From contig CATNEN010000038.1 of assembly GCA_950097015.1 (NCBI GenBank), positions 12,766,001 to 12,830,000 of the forward strand: 64,000 bases of DNA. The letters are read 5' to 3'. Within the stretch, counting starts at the first letter, position 1, and every line of letters starts with the position of its first letter. The notes under the pieces are model-generated. The model made no database searches and was not told the DNA's origin. It saw only the letters and a list, made by a program, of their open reading frames with translations. The stretch comes from Macrostomum hystrix (Eukaryota; Platyhelminthes; Macrostomidae). Positions 1 to 11,140 of the stretch are shown here, one piece after another. The position numbers and the translations under genes are program-made.

Positions 1-1808
1 GCCAGCATGGCCACTGTGCAGGGTAACCTGGAGTTTGCACGCGATGTACTCGGCAGTGTGACCCAGACTCTGACTGAGCAGGAACGCCTTGCCAAGAAGG
101 CAGAGAAGCGGTCCAAAATCGATCGAGAAAAGCGCGAATTTGAGCAACTGGAGCTGCTGGTGCGGACCCAGGCTCTGCTGGACGAGTTGGGCGCCGAGGA
201 ACTAAAAGCAGCATTTGCACGCGGAGTCGATGGGGTTAAGCTCAGTGAGCAGGAGGTAATGAGCACTGTAATCGCAACTATTTTCGTACTATAGCACTGC
301 AGCTTTCTTCGTAAATAGAATTGCAGCTTTTTGCGTAGCTAGAAAATAGCGCGGCTATTTTCGTACTATAGCACTGCAGCTTTCTTCGTAAATAGAATTG
401 CAGCTTTTTGCGTAGCTATAAGCGCGGCTATTTTCGTAAATAGAATCGCTGCTATTTTCTTAAATAGAATCGCAGCTTTTTTCGTTTTGTTTTCTTTGAT
501 TTAAAAGCTTTTATCCAGGTATACGTATCTGTCCTTTTTTACTCACAAGTAGTGTGGTTAGAGCAAGGCATGCAGTAACTTAAAATTAAGCCTTCTGTTT
601 CCATCTAGCTGGAGAGTCTGGACCAGCTCTACCAGGCTCTAGCGCCGCATCGCGAAGCTCAAACTGACGACGACGCCGCCTCCGCCGGACCCGCCTGGCC
701 GGCCAAGCTTCGTGCCAGCGCCGAGAACTGGCAGCACTATCTAAACGGGGCTGAGCGACGCCTGAATGCTGGCTCTGATACCTCTAGAACTTTTCGCGAG
801 GTCGCCGATCTTGTCAAGCGCCTGTCTGGCCTGTCCTTCTTCACCGCCGACCGCCAGCCGCCCGTAGCCGCTCCCGAACCGGAGCCAACCATTGAAGTTA
901 AACCGTCGCCTGTTGTCGATCAACAGCAGCTGCCGGATGACGAGACTGCCATCCACGGAGTTGATCAGCAGCAGGCCTGGGGTCAGCCAAAGCCAAAGCA
1001 GTGGGCCGACGAGCCAATGCCTAGCGAATCGGGCGTGGCTGCTCCGCCTCCAACTGGCACCTTTCAACAACAGCCTGTTGATAATGGCACCGGCTTCCAG
1101 CAGGTGAAATTGCAATGCCCTTAATGAACATATTTAGCTTTTAAACCGGCTAACTTATTAGCTAGCGGGCCAAAGAGAGAACCTAAAAGACGACAGCGGG
1201 CCGCAATGAGTGTATAGATATGTGACTGGGGAAAGATGAGACACGGGAGAGACGAGGACGAGTTGAGATCTGAGGGCTTCGAGGGTCGCATCTGGCCCAC
1301 GAGCCAGAGTCCCGACAGGCATGCCTGTTTCTTTTTGCTTCGTTAAGACTTAAAATGAATGCCACTCACCTCTTCTATCATCGCACAGCCTGCCGCTGCT
1401 GGTGAAGTAGACAATGACGGCGAATTCATCGCCTATTCTCGGCCTGGAGGCAGCGGCCGCGGCCGCGGTCGTGGCGCAGGCGGCGGCGCCGGCTTTCATG
1501 ATAGGGAGCACCGTGGCGGCAGAGGCGGTGGCTTCCGCGGAGGTCGCGGTGGAGGCGAACGTGGTGGCGGACGCGGCTTCGGCGGTCGCGGCCGTGGCGG
1601 CGGCGGAAGCTTCGGCGGCGAGCGGGCCAGCTACGGAGGCGAGCGCAGCGAACGTGGCGGCTTCGGCGGTGGTGGCGGCGAACGTGGTGGCTTCAGTGGC
1701 GGCGAACGTGGTGGCTTCGGTGGCGGCGGCGGCGGTGGCGGCAACTTTCGCGGCCGCAGCAGCTACGCGAGGCACAACTCGTTCCCTAGTCACGCTGAGC
1801 AGCAGTGA
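1..1808 (+). CDS. CAPRIN1: Caprin-like RNA-binding protein, 5' end outside window
   Basis: Three exons fit one reading frame: 1-255, 609-1103 and 1389-1808, all phase 0, with donors GAG/GTAATG and CAG/GTGAAA and acceptors ATCTAG/CTGG and GCACAG/CCTG. The frame is open to base 1, so the first visible Met (7) is probably internal. The 389 visible residues start with a coiled-coil rich in Glu and Lys and then a helical part ending near LVKRLSGLSFF, which together resemble the caprin homology region 1 (in caprins this part binds FMRP-type partners and dimerises). A Gln/Pro-rich linker follows, then an Arg-Gly-Gly tail in exon 3 with more than a dozen RG/RGG boxes, as in caprin C-termini that bind RNA in cytoplasmic granules. 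Seen: domain order and exon phases. Inferred: orthology. The GGC-rich exon is open in several frames, but only this one joins in phase. A generic RGG protein is the alternative. Confidence 0.78.
256..608. repeat. Direct duplication inside first visible Caprin intron
   Basis: The intron contains two near-identical copies of an about 76-base segment (roughly 281-355 and 358-432). Each begins ATTTTCGTACTATAGCAC and contains a TTCGTAAATAGAATTGCAGC core. Shorter related pieces follow to about 485. It explains why the exon 1 frame seems to run on to 294. Confidence 0.8.
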
Positions 1809-3631
1809 GCGGCAGACTCATCAATGCTTTGGTAAACTTTTTATTTTAAGTTTTAAACTATATGTAGTTCTTACTGTGCGTACAATTCGTCTGTTTCCAA
1901 GTTGGCCAGCAAGATAAGGCGAGTTGTATACAAGGAGCATGAACTGGCTGTATTTTTTCGCGCATTCTTCAAATACGATTTCCAGTTCATGCTCTTACAA
2001 AGTTATTCTCGACTGTGTGGAGAATGACTAAAGTGTAAGAAAAACGTTGAGTTTCGATTTCTATGTTGTACTGTTCTATTTGTTGTCTCTTCGCATTTCC
2101 CACTGAAATGAGCCCACTCTAGTTAGCGTTCTCCTCCCTGTTTTCTATTCATTCTTCTGACCCTGTTTTGGCGCCAGGATTAGATTCGCTCCTGTTTGAC
2201 TTATTTGTCTGTCTGTAAAACTCTGTTCAGTTCTGTCAGCTTGTCTCTTGTTACTTTTGATACTGCTGTTTGTTCTTTCTGTTTGTCTGTCAGTCAGTAT
2301 GTGAGTCTGTATTTCTGTTCTGCTGTTCGTTCGTCTGTGTCATATCGTGGTCCCTGGCACTTAATACCAATATCGCATCAAGTCGTGAGGATTGCCGCCT
2401 GTTTGGCTTTTGTGCCCCCCCTATTTTTGCATTTTTGCCCACAATCGCTCTCCTCCCGAGTCTCGAGCGTTTCCTCCCGCCTCCCAGTTTCTGATCAAAT
2501 TTTCGACTGCTTTTTCCACAACTTGCAAAGCTGCCGTTAAAGTTATCCGCTTTAGCTAGCATTCTGCTTAGGCTCAATTGAAAAAAGTGTACGTTAACTG
2601 GCGATTAAAATCATGTGCGCACGATCCGTGCGAGTATCCTGATATCATCTTTTTGCTACGCCCAGGCTTATAGCAATGAGCCTGACCAATTCTGCTGTTA
2701 CTTTTGCACCAGTTTAATCTGCTTTTATACTTGAAATCCAATCACCTACAGTCTATCTCTTTGTCAAGCAAAAATACACCTGAATTTTTAAACTACTGAT
2801 TGAAATCACACAAGTTAATTGTGTTCTGAGACAGAAAAATTACTTACGGCGGATCATAACTTCTGGTTACTTCTGTGGTGCTTAAACTGAGTCTAAAAAC
2901 TCACCATCCGTTTTCGAAAGTTTCCGAAAGTTTCAGTTTTTAACAGTACCTACAAAAATGTAGATCTTTAGCCTTAGTAGACTAGACTGGCGCAATCTGA
3001 ATTGAATCAAAGGCTTTCTTATCGCTAAAAAGCAGATTTAATTCATTTTGTTGCCATGGATTGAACTGCAGGCTATAAGCTAGATAAAGCTACTTGATCC
3101 ATACCGATTCACCTTTATCTGTTGCTTTTTAGTCTGCTTGATTTGAAAACCAGTTAATAATTGAAATTATTTTTTTAATAAGCTCATCGTTTAAAAATAA
3201 TTTCGAAAGTGGATAAGTATTAATTATCATGGTTAAATAAATCTAGAAAGCCACTATATTGACTTTGGAAGCTACGTATATTAACAACTTTACCTATAAT
3301 TAGTTACGTATGTAGGAATCTGAAGTAAGATGAACCAATCTGAATTGAGGGGGATGTCAACTTAAGGCTCAAGAATGGAGCCCGATGTCAATCCTCGAGC
3401 CGAACCGACTGAAATCAGTAGTTTGAAACGTCAAGATATTCAACGATTCTCGATTCTCGTCTCGAACGTCTGCTGGCAAAAACACAAATACATGCATAAT
3501 TTATTTATTCACAGAATGTCATATGTAGCCATGTCGGCTTTTATTTTTTATTACATTGTATTGATTATATTGTTAATTTTTATTTTATTGAACCAATATG
3601 GACTCGCCGCAAAGGTTTATGCAGAGTAATG
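1809..3631. other. Intergenic spacer downstream of Caprin
   Basis: About 1.8 kb that becomes AT-rich. It has a T/C-rich stretch with many TCTGT repeats (2160-2360) and no coding frame with convincing composition. An open frame at 3375-3629 is AT-biased and looks random. It presumably includes the Caprin 3' UTR; no clear gene seen. Confidence 0.5.
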
Positions 3632-3787
3632 TCACTCGTCGTTGTCATCAGGGTCTTCGACAAAAATCTCTGAATATCTTGACGATGCTGACGTCGGATC
3701 GCTTTGAAAGTTAGTTAATCGTAATAAGCGATAAAATGGAGTCGATGTTGGACTTCCACGAGAATCGGTCATCGGTTTGGGAGCCAT
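3632..3787 (-). CDS. Possible small protein of 51 residues
   Basis: A minus-strand frame from ATG at 3787 to TGA at 3632 encodes a short, Ser/Thr/Pro-rich protein ending in the acidic tail FVEDPDDNDE. The frame stays open upstream to about 3862 without another ATG, so this could be the last exon of a longer gene. I do not recognise the family, and no signal peptide or membrane segment is visible. Its codon choice is mixed, unlike the GC-rich third positions of the confident genes here. It is kept as a low-confidence candidate because the acidic C-terminus and balanced composition look less random than other short frames nearby. Confidence 0.22.
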   Translation of the reverse strand: MAPKPMTDSRGSPTSTPFYRLLRLTNFQSDPTSASSRYSEIFVEDPDDNDE

Positions 3788-3862
3788 CGTGAAGTAGACA
3801 GGTATGAAATACCTTTGTGGTCTTTTCCCTGGGGGGATCTTGGGCTTTCTACTGTTGAACAC

Positions 3863-4904
3863 TTGCCACGCATGGGCTAGTAGAATAGACTTATGCTAAG
3901 TTGCCTATCCATTTTTTGAATCTTTTGCTTATTCACGTCAAAAACGCGCGACCTGGTCCGCATTCGTATTCATAATTAGGCACACCTGCTGGTTCACCTC
4001 ATGCAGCCTATGCATGTGTAGATAGCTTCGAAAGCCACTGTGTTACGACAGGGCTACTAACGAAGAAGATAAAGTAAATGTACTGCCAAAACTATTCTAA
4101 TCGACAGTGATTGAGCCGTAGTTAAAAATGTGACCCCCTCTGGCACCAGGTTGTCATGACAACGAGTGACTTTCGGCGGCGGCTTGCCGGTGGTAATCTT
4201 TCAGATAAGCAAAGAAAGCAAAATTGAAGTTTTTGAAGCACTGCACACCGCGACTCATCTGCGTGAGGTGTCCTGATAAGACGGCAACTGTATTCAGTCT
4301 CTGTGCCTAAGCAACTAACTTTTCCGATAGCGAAATTAATTCAATCTCTATTAATTAAAAAATACAATCTGCTCAAAAATGCATGTTCTCAAAACTTTGC
4401 CTTCTGAAACAAACTCATCTTTTGGATTTGTAATTTGTGTAGATTTAGAGAATGTTGATTAAGGTCTAGAACTGATGGCAGAATTTGCGGCCACAATGAG
4501 TATAAAGTTGAACTCTTCCAGAAATGTAGGACGAAATAAATTAACGGTTGACATACTAAAATGGAGGATATGAATTTTATTCCTCTTCCTTTTTTCTGAC
4601 AAGAGCAGCCCATTTATTAATGAAAAATGAAGATAATTACTGAGACTTACAGTTTCATATTTTTGTCACATTTTTTAAAAATTATTAAAACTGTTTTTAT
4701 CTGCTTCCTTTTTATTTGCTATAAGTTTGTCAGAAAAAAATTAAATAAAGTATTACTGTGCAATAGTTCTTTCTATTATACGCTATATTTTTTTGCCATT
4801 GTCAAATACCGCACATTAAAGTGTTATCTTTTGTCAAAGTCGTATGAAATTAGTTTCATAGTTGGCATAAAAACGATCTATCGCACAAACTTGAGCTCTA
4901 GGGC
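3863..4904. other. Intergenic spacer
   Basis: AT-rich, roughly 1 kb between the small frame and the first cholinesterase-like gene. Nothing beyond short random frames seen. The 3' UTR of the minus-strand gene ending at 4905 probably lies at its right edge. Confidence 0.5.
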
Positions 4905-7240
4905 TCACACCGGCGTTACCCTTCTTTTAGCAACGAACTTGAAATAGACAACCAGAACCGCGGCCAGAGTAATGCCATTTGTAGGCAGCAGAACGCTCAA
5001 AGTAATAATCGCCGCCTGGTTAAAAACGTAGGTGCAATCAAACTCTGGTGCGTTGGTTGGACCATGGGTGATTGGGGGGCCAGTAGGGCCGGCGGTAGTA
5101 GGGCCGGCGGTAGTAGGATCGGCGGTAGTAGGATCGGCGGTAGTAGGATCGGCGGTAGTGAGGCCGGCGGTAGTAGGACCGACGGTAGTAGGGCCGGCGG
5201 TAGTAGGGCCGGCGGTAGTAGGATCGGCGGTAGTAGGACCGGCGGTAGTAGGGCCGGCGGTAGCTGGGCCTGTGGTTACTGGGCCGGTGGTAGCTGGGCC
5301 GGTTGTCGTCGCAGCACTAGTCCCAGTAGGTGGTGTAGTTATTCCATGGGCCGATGGAGTGAACGTAGGCGTCGTTGCTGGAGGGCTCACCGTAGTTAGC
5401 GGCTCTCGAATAGCGTTAACAAAGCTAACTGTTTGATCTAAGAACGCACAATCGTCGCGACGGAAACCGTATGGCACATTGTAGCCGACAGCGAATGCGT
5501 CCAGTTGGGTAGTGAAGTTGTGATAGAACCTGTGGCTGCTGTTGTACTTGGCCCAGACCTGCTCGTTGTCCCTGGGTACAGGGTCTCCGGTGGCTACGAA
5601 CTTTGCCAGGTAGTCCATCATGCGCTCAGACAGCAGGGTCTGGAGTGGGTTCACAATCGGAGAGTCGTCGGTCGGGTTTCCGAAGAAGTAGTACGCGTCC
5701 GAGCCGTGAGAGGCACCGACGTAGTTGGTGGCGAAGTTGTCCTGCTCGGAGAACACGTAGAAGTAGATGTCGTTCGTCGTACCCTGCAACATTTTGCCAG
5801 GTAGTAATTGGGTTCTCTTAATCGAATGAACTTTAAAGAAAAAATTTTAAGATAGCGAAGCGGAAGCTTAGATAGTTCAAAAGTCAGAAAAATTACCTGA
5901 ACTTTTTCGTACATTCTCTCAGCGAACTCGTTAGCGGCGCTCACGAAGATCCTGTCGGATGCTCCTTTGATCCATCTCTGGAACTGAGCCGGGCCTGAAG
6001 GGTTGCCGAAGTCTGTCAGTCGATCAAACAGCACCTGCTGTCCATCTTCATTCAGTAGATCTGGCTGCCTCTCAAAGTACCTGAACTGGTCTCGAAGAAC
6101 TCTCTCGTAGGTGGTCCTGTTGGCCAGCTGGTCCTGGGTCAGCCTCTGCGACTCCAGGCTGCGCTCAACGTACACAGCAGCCTCGGAGTTGGTCACGCCG
6201 ATCATGAGGTTCATGCCCTCAAAGCGACCGTTGCGGAAGGCCTCCACGGGATCTTCCTTGATGTAGTCTCCGTCGATGACAGGCGGGAACTCGATGCCCT
6301 GGAACAGGCGGTTGTAGTTCGCTTGCTCTCTGATCAGGTTCTCAGGAGAGACATCGCGAAGGCACTCAATCGTAGCACTGAAGTTACCCTGCGTCGGGGG
6401 CGGGCAGTTGAGCTGACGGACGGCGAAATCCAGGTGAATCCTCTCCACAAGAGCCGTGCTCTGACGCACCGACCAGAAAACTAGCGGGGATCCGCCGAGC
6501 ATGACGGCACGCTTGAAGAATGTCCGTGTCCTCTCGTTCAGCATGTGGTATCCGATAGCCGCGGCGCCGGCGTCCAGACCCATCAGCGTCACGGTCTGCA
6601 GGTTGCCTCCGAATTTCTCGATATTGAGGTGCACGTACTCGAGTCCGAGAGCCTGATCCTTCAGGCCCATGTTGCCGGGAGCCTGGGTGGCGCTGAGACG
6701 AAGGAAGCCGAGAACGCCAAGTCGGTACTGCAGACTCACCGTCACAATCGACTCGTGAGATGTGAGCACACGACCTGAGTAGCTCTCGTCTGTAATGGAG
6801 CCGCTCTCAAAGCGACCACCGTGGATCCACACGAGCACCGGGTAGCTTCCAGGGTTCGTGGACGTGCCATTGTACGGCGTCCAGATATTGGCAGCGATGC
6901 AGCTCTCATCCATGTTCGTGAAGTCATTGCTAGCTCCGGGATCTTGGAAGCACGTGCGATCGAAATCGAGTACATCCTGGACGAAGTCCCACTGGGTGAA
7001 GACGGGGTGAGCGAACCGGAACTCTCCGGTGGGGACCTTGGCGAAGTTGATGCCAAGGAAGGAGCCGATGTGCACCGTCGAGTTTTCGGCAGCTCCGCTC
7101 GTCTCGATCACGGCGCCCCTGATTGGTCCAGTTGTGGTGTTGACTGTGAGGTACCTGACGATGGTGAAGTTTCGCTGCGCAGAAGCTGCTGTGGCAGCGA
7201 GTGCCAGCAGCAGCAGCAGACAGGTATGGGCCAATGCCAT
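4905..7240 (-). CDS. Cholinesterase-like membrane protein 1, inactive triad, mucin-like stalk
   Basis: Two exons in phase 0: 7240-5897 (448 codons, donor CAG/GTAATT) and 5783-4905 (acceptor TTGCAG/GGTACG), giving about 740 residues. Residues 1-21 are a signal peptide. Residues 22 to about 545 form a carboxylesterase/cholinesterase fold: HGG oxyanion motif at 140-142, Glu353 in the NSEA motif and His474 in GASHGSD. The nucleophile elbow reads GLDAGA at 221-226, so Asp223 replaces the catalytic Ser of GESAG. The spacing 223/353/474 matches acetylcholinesterase. After the domain comes a Thr/Pro/Gly mucin-like stalk of TTAGP/TTADP repeats, one transmembrane helix near the C-terminus and a short basic cytoplasmic tail. 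The family includes neuroligins, gliotactin and neurotactin, which are adhesion proteins without the Ser; the likely role is a non-enzymatic surface receptor or adhesion protein (inference). Paralogues lie at 42033-44165 and 44428-46417. Confidence 0.88.
5085..5290. repeat. Coding minisatellite for the Thr/Pro stalk
   Basis: A 15-base unit (plus strand GCGGTAGTAGGGCCG with G/A and C/T variants) is repeated about 13 times inside exon 2 of the minus-strand gene and encodes the TTAGP/TTADP pentapeptide stalk. The array is absent from both paralogues. Confidence 0.85.
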
Positions 7241-7324
7241 GGGTTTCAGGGAAAGTGCTGTTTGAAGTGGTGTAAGGCGCAGCTTAGCCTCGGATCTGCT
7301 CCGTGCGTCTGGGTATAGAGCGAG

Positions 7325-7340
7325 CGCTGCTATATTTCTG
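7325..7340 (-). promoter_or_regulatory. TATA-like core promoter of cholinesterase-like gene 1
   Basis: Read on the minus strand, an AAATATAG element lies about 90 bases before the start codon, followed by a GCTCGCTC-rich segment. The same block, at the same distance, is conserved before paralogue 2 (44254-44262), while the sequence further upstream diverges. Conservation plus a TATA-like core suggests the promoter; no start-site data. Confidence 0.35.
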
Positions 7341-7854
7341 CTCAGATTAGATATCGCTTGGTGACAGGAAAGTTTGCTTTTTTGTTACTAAGGTAACAAA
7401 ATAGTTCTACAGTGGCATGGTCGGTTCGATGGCTTGTTTCTTGACTGCAGTAGTGCTACATATGTATATTATTATGTATATCTGGAACACCGGCGTCAGG
7501 TACAAACCTTGGTTTTATGCAACGCTTCATGGGTAAACAATATTAGTGTTCATGTAATTCACACGATTATATCTTGCCCTTTTGTTATTCTCCAGAACTT
7601 CACCATTTTTCGTTTGACGCAACCGCTACGTTTTCTCCCCGATAGCTTATTACTTACTATTAAGATCTCAATGATCTCAATGATCTCAATACTTCTAGAC
7701 TGCAAGTATTCTTCATATGATATCTGCAACCCGAGTCCCAGCAGAACTTACAGACATGCGACATGCATACATTTCTTCAGATCAGCTTCGATTTGTATGG
7801 AAGCACGTCGCAATTAATTCGATACATGCGAATACTGAATACTACGATACTACT

Positions 7855-8678
7855 TCCAGATGGACTGTTGGACCAATTCAGCACGTCGTCAGGCGTGCTG
7901 CAGAGTGACTCTGGCGCTTTTCCTGTTTGTGCTGGCACTGGACTGGGTGCTGAGGAACGGCCTGCCCAACGCCGATACTAGGGCTTCCTGCTGAGAAGGC
8001 GCATGAGTCAGCGGCACCCGGAGAAGCGGCTTTCCGTTCTCGGCAACGCGTAAGACCTCGCGTTTCTGTTATCGACGGCCGAAGGCGCTCAGAGGCTGCT
8101 GGATGGCCTGACGGCGGCAGCATCGCGGGTCTGGCCTGGGCCGCTCTGTGAGCTCCGTGCTCTAATCTGATCGAGGCCCTGGACGACGGGCTCAGCTGTT
8201 TCAGGCAGTCGTTGAGACTGTCTTGATCTGGACCCTGACGGATGCCTTGGAGAGGCAGCTGGACGCCGCGCATGCCTACCTGCAATCCTGGGTTCTCAGC
8301 GGCCCAGGCAGCGAGACTACCGTGCATTTGCACGTGCCGTGCAAAGCCCATGCCGGCAGCCCAAGCCCAAGCCCAAGCAAAGCCCAAAGCCCAAGCCCAT
8401 GCCACGCTCTACGCAAGGGCGCACCTGATGCGGCTACTTCGACTGGCTGGCCACGTCATCCGTCACATGGCCACGTCGGAGGCCCGCTGCCCTGAGCCGC
8501 TGCACGACGTGCTGCTCATGCTGCTGGGACCCAGTCTGGGCGCAGGCGAGGCCAAGTGCGAACGGCGAGATTTTTCTGACCGGCTTCTGAGTGATGCTGG
8601 CGCCCCGGACAAAGCTAGCGGCCGGGTGCGAATTTTTGAGGTTGTTGGCCCAGAAACGCGCTCTCTGCAGACTTCCCC
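7855..8678 (+). pseudogene. Decayed non-LTR retrotransposon reverse transcriptase (5' part)
   Basis: Plus-strand GC-rich sequence matches the palm region of a non-LTR reverse transcriptase when read across frameshifts. A segment like SSGVLQ-D leads into FVLALDWVLRNGLPNAD (about 7870-7970), then after a +1 shift RHPEKRLSVLGNA, a stop, then DLAFLLSTAEGAQRLL (8018-8100). The catalytic YADD box is therefore degraded to N-A-stop-D at about 8045-8056. Further on, LMRLLRLAGHVIR (about 8427-8465) resembles the conserved segment after the RT domain. Several frameshifts and stops show that it is dead. The sequence stops at the end of the CACTA element at 8679 and seems to resume at 14151. Confidence 0.72.
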
Positions 8679-8780
8679 CCCTAGACCCAGTTCATGGACA
8701 GATCATCCATGGTCCATGGCCCATTGAAGATTCATGGATGGCCATGGCTTTTTCATGCATGGAATATTGTCGCAATTAAA
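8679..8780. repeat. Left terminal inverted repeat and subterminal CATGG motifs
   Basis: The 34-bp TIR (8679-8712) is followed by closely spaced copies of CCATGG, CATGGATGG and CATGCATGG up to about 8765, then AT-rich sequence. In plant CACTA elements such subterminal arrays bind an element-encoded protein; the same role here is inference. Confidence 0.8.
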
Positions 8781-9288
8781 ATTCTCCATGCTGAACCATG
8801 CATGGGAAACCTTTTATTTTACCCTATTTGCAAAGTATTTTTAATCTATATCACATAAATTATTTACTTTTTAAACGCAAATGAGCAAAAATAGAATCTT
8901 CTTTTCAAGATAACTGTATGTTAAAAAGTACATTTTTGTTAATATAGTTAACTACGCATATTTTTCAAATTAATTTCTCGTCTGACGGCGGCCATTTTGT
9001 TTTTAATTTTATTCACTTTTAGCTCTTCAGTGGTTCAGATTATTTATTCCGATACATTCTATCACAAATTATCACAAATCGGAATAATTTTACCGAAGTT
9101 TATATATAAAATTATATAACAATATAATAATTTAATTAATTAAATAATAATATAAATGTCTATAAATATTATATATGCATTGACCAAGTGATCATAACAA
9201 CAAACATCGAGCTAGCTTCCCCACACCTTTTTGTTGTTTTGTCCAAGTTTACAAGTTTGTCCTTATTTATTTATTTGCTATTTTTAAA

Positions 9289-11140
9289 ATGCAAGCAATT
9301 GGTCAAAGAGCAAAGAAAAGGGCCCCTTCTCGGATCCCAGATGACTTCTCTTCTGTCTTTTTCTGTTTTGTTCTCCCAAATACATCATTTGAGGAGAAGA
9401 TTGCTTGCATTGCTTTTGGTTCACCATATTGGCCATCTGCATTATCTGGTGATGAAAAAATGAGTTTGTCATTTGTAAGTTGTATTTTATTGACAATTCT
9501 TAAAAAATTAAACTATTAGATTTATAATAAACAATTTGTAATAATAAATGTAATTCAAAACATTTTAGGGCTCTACTGTTTATTTGCAAATGTATGGTCA
9601 ACTATTTGCTGCTAAGCTTGTTGCCAAAGGCTCTCAGCGACAAATGGCCTCTTTCATGGAAAATCTGTCATCATTAGTCAGTGAGGCTGAAGGGACAGAT
9701 TGTTTAGTTGAGAAAGCCATAGCAGCCTTTATTTCTTTGAATACTTGTCCACCAGCTAAGCAGTCACGACAAATGGTTTCTACAAATGTTGCTGAGTCTG
9801 AAGATCTTGTTGATGACCTTGGACTCTATGGGTCCTTAGCTGATGCTGCTAGGCCTAATGAATCTATTAGTGGCCCTAGCAGTGGCACTCAAGGTGCCAC
9901 TCTTCTTGATACTCCTCATTGCATGTCTTGTGAGTATCAAAAAAAAATTCACTTTATTTTGGCTATTTGGTTATTAATTCACATTAACAATTTAAATTGA
10001 AGTGTCCTTTTGTGTTTAATTTTAGCTGCAGCACAAATTGCTTACCAGAAAGAAATGCGCATCATTTCTGAAGAAGCTGCTCGAGCAACAGGCCTATTAG
10101 ATAGAAGTCAGTTTTTCTTTATAGCTATTTAATTTAGGATTCTCTTTTAAAATACATTACCACTGTTTCCTTTAATGAAGGCACTGCTAGTCCAAGTTCT
10201 ATTGTACTACAAGATCAACTTGGTGATGTTTCTACCAAGCAGACAGGAATTTCTGCAGGTATTTATATAGTTGTTGAATCAAATTAATTCAGCCACACTT
10301 TGTTCTAGCTTTAATATTTTTTACTTTTAGATGTGCAGAACTTCATTCGTGGAGAATTAGCTGCTCTTGAAAAGCAGCTTATGGTCAGAATCAGCCGCCT
10401 TCTGAAGAAAGATAGTAACTTCAAAGGGCATCTCACAATAAAGGAGTTTGAGGATGAGGTACTTTTGATAATATGATTTATATAAATGCCTAAAAATGTA
10501 TTTTTCTATTTTAATAGTCATAATTTTTTATTACTGGATCCAGGAATTCCGCTCCATTGATGGGAAGCTGGTGACTATCTCATCAATTCTATGCAATGAG
10601 CCTAAGGTTTTCATAAGGAACTACATTCAGCTTCGTTTTGGACAAGGCTACCTTATGGACTATATTATTGATTCGACCTGTGGAGGACGTAGTCAGCGCA
10701 TGCCAGCTCCAGCAACACATGTTATGGAATTTCAGCGTAGGATTTTTTCACTCTATGAAATTTTATTTATTTGTTGCAATTGTAGCCTGTAGGATGTTAT
10801 AGTTTTGCTTTTACTTTTTTGTGTCTTTTTGGTTTGTTTTATTATATGTTAAATGTTAAGTCTATGTTCCAGATGCATTCCGAAAATGGTATTATGCGAT
10901 GTAAAGATATATTGTGGTCACCCTACAAATGTCTTTGCAGGTCTCCTGCAAGTCTGCTACAGAACAAGTGGTTTCGATTTTTCTGAAATCTGGCGAGCTG
11001 TACGGGATTATCTCAACCAGCTGGCTCGTGAGCAGACTCGGTTATCCAAGGAGCAGAATCTGCAGCCTAAAGAGCAAAGTCGAAGGTCCTCCAAAGGCAA
11101 GCAGGCACCTCTCGATTCTGTCCTCCGTGTAATTGATTAA
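9289..11140 (+). CDS. CACTA element 1 accessory protein, unknown family
   Basis: Eight exons join in consistent phase: 9289-9474, 9569-9929, 10026-10106, 10181-10258, 10331-10458, 10544-10736, 10873-10900 and 10963-11140, with GT-AG borders throughout (the last acceptor is chosen as CTACAG at 10962 because it restores phase). The product is about 410 residues: a basic start (RAKKRAPSR), a Ser/Thr-rich middle, a Leu/Lys-rich helical segment (IRGELAALEKQLMVRISRLL) that could be a coiled coil, a globular part with CGGRSQRMPAP, and a charged C-terminal tail rich in Gln, Glu and Lys. I do not recognise the fold. Position before the transposase inside the TIRs suggests an element-encoded DNA-binding or accessory protein, analogous in place to TnpA (inference). 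Its stop codon overlaps the start of the transposase as TAATG. Confidence 0.62.

Noticed and set aside
1350-1917. Alanine-rich frames on both strands over Caprin exon 3
   Set aside because: Shadows of the GGC/GCC-rich RGG exon; only the RGG frame joins the upstream exons in phase.
4627-4947. 106-residue Phe/Ile/Lys-rich plus-strand frame
   Set aside because: AT-rich chance frame overlapping the 3' end of the minus-strand cholinesterase-like gene.
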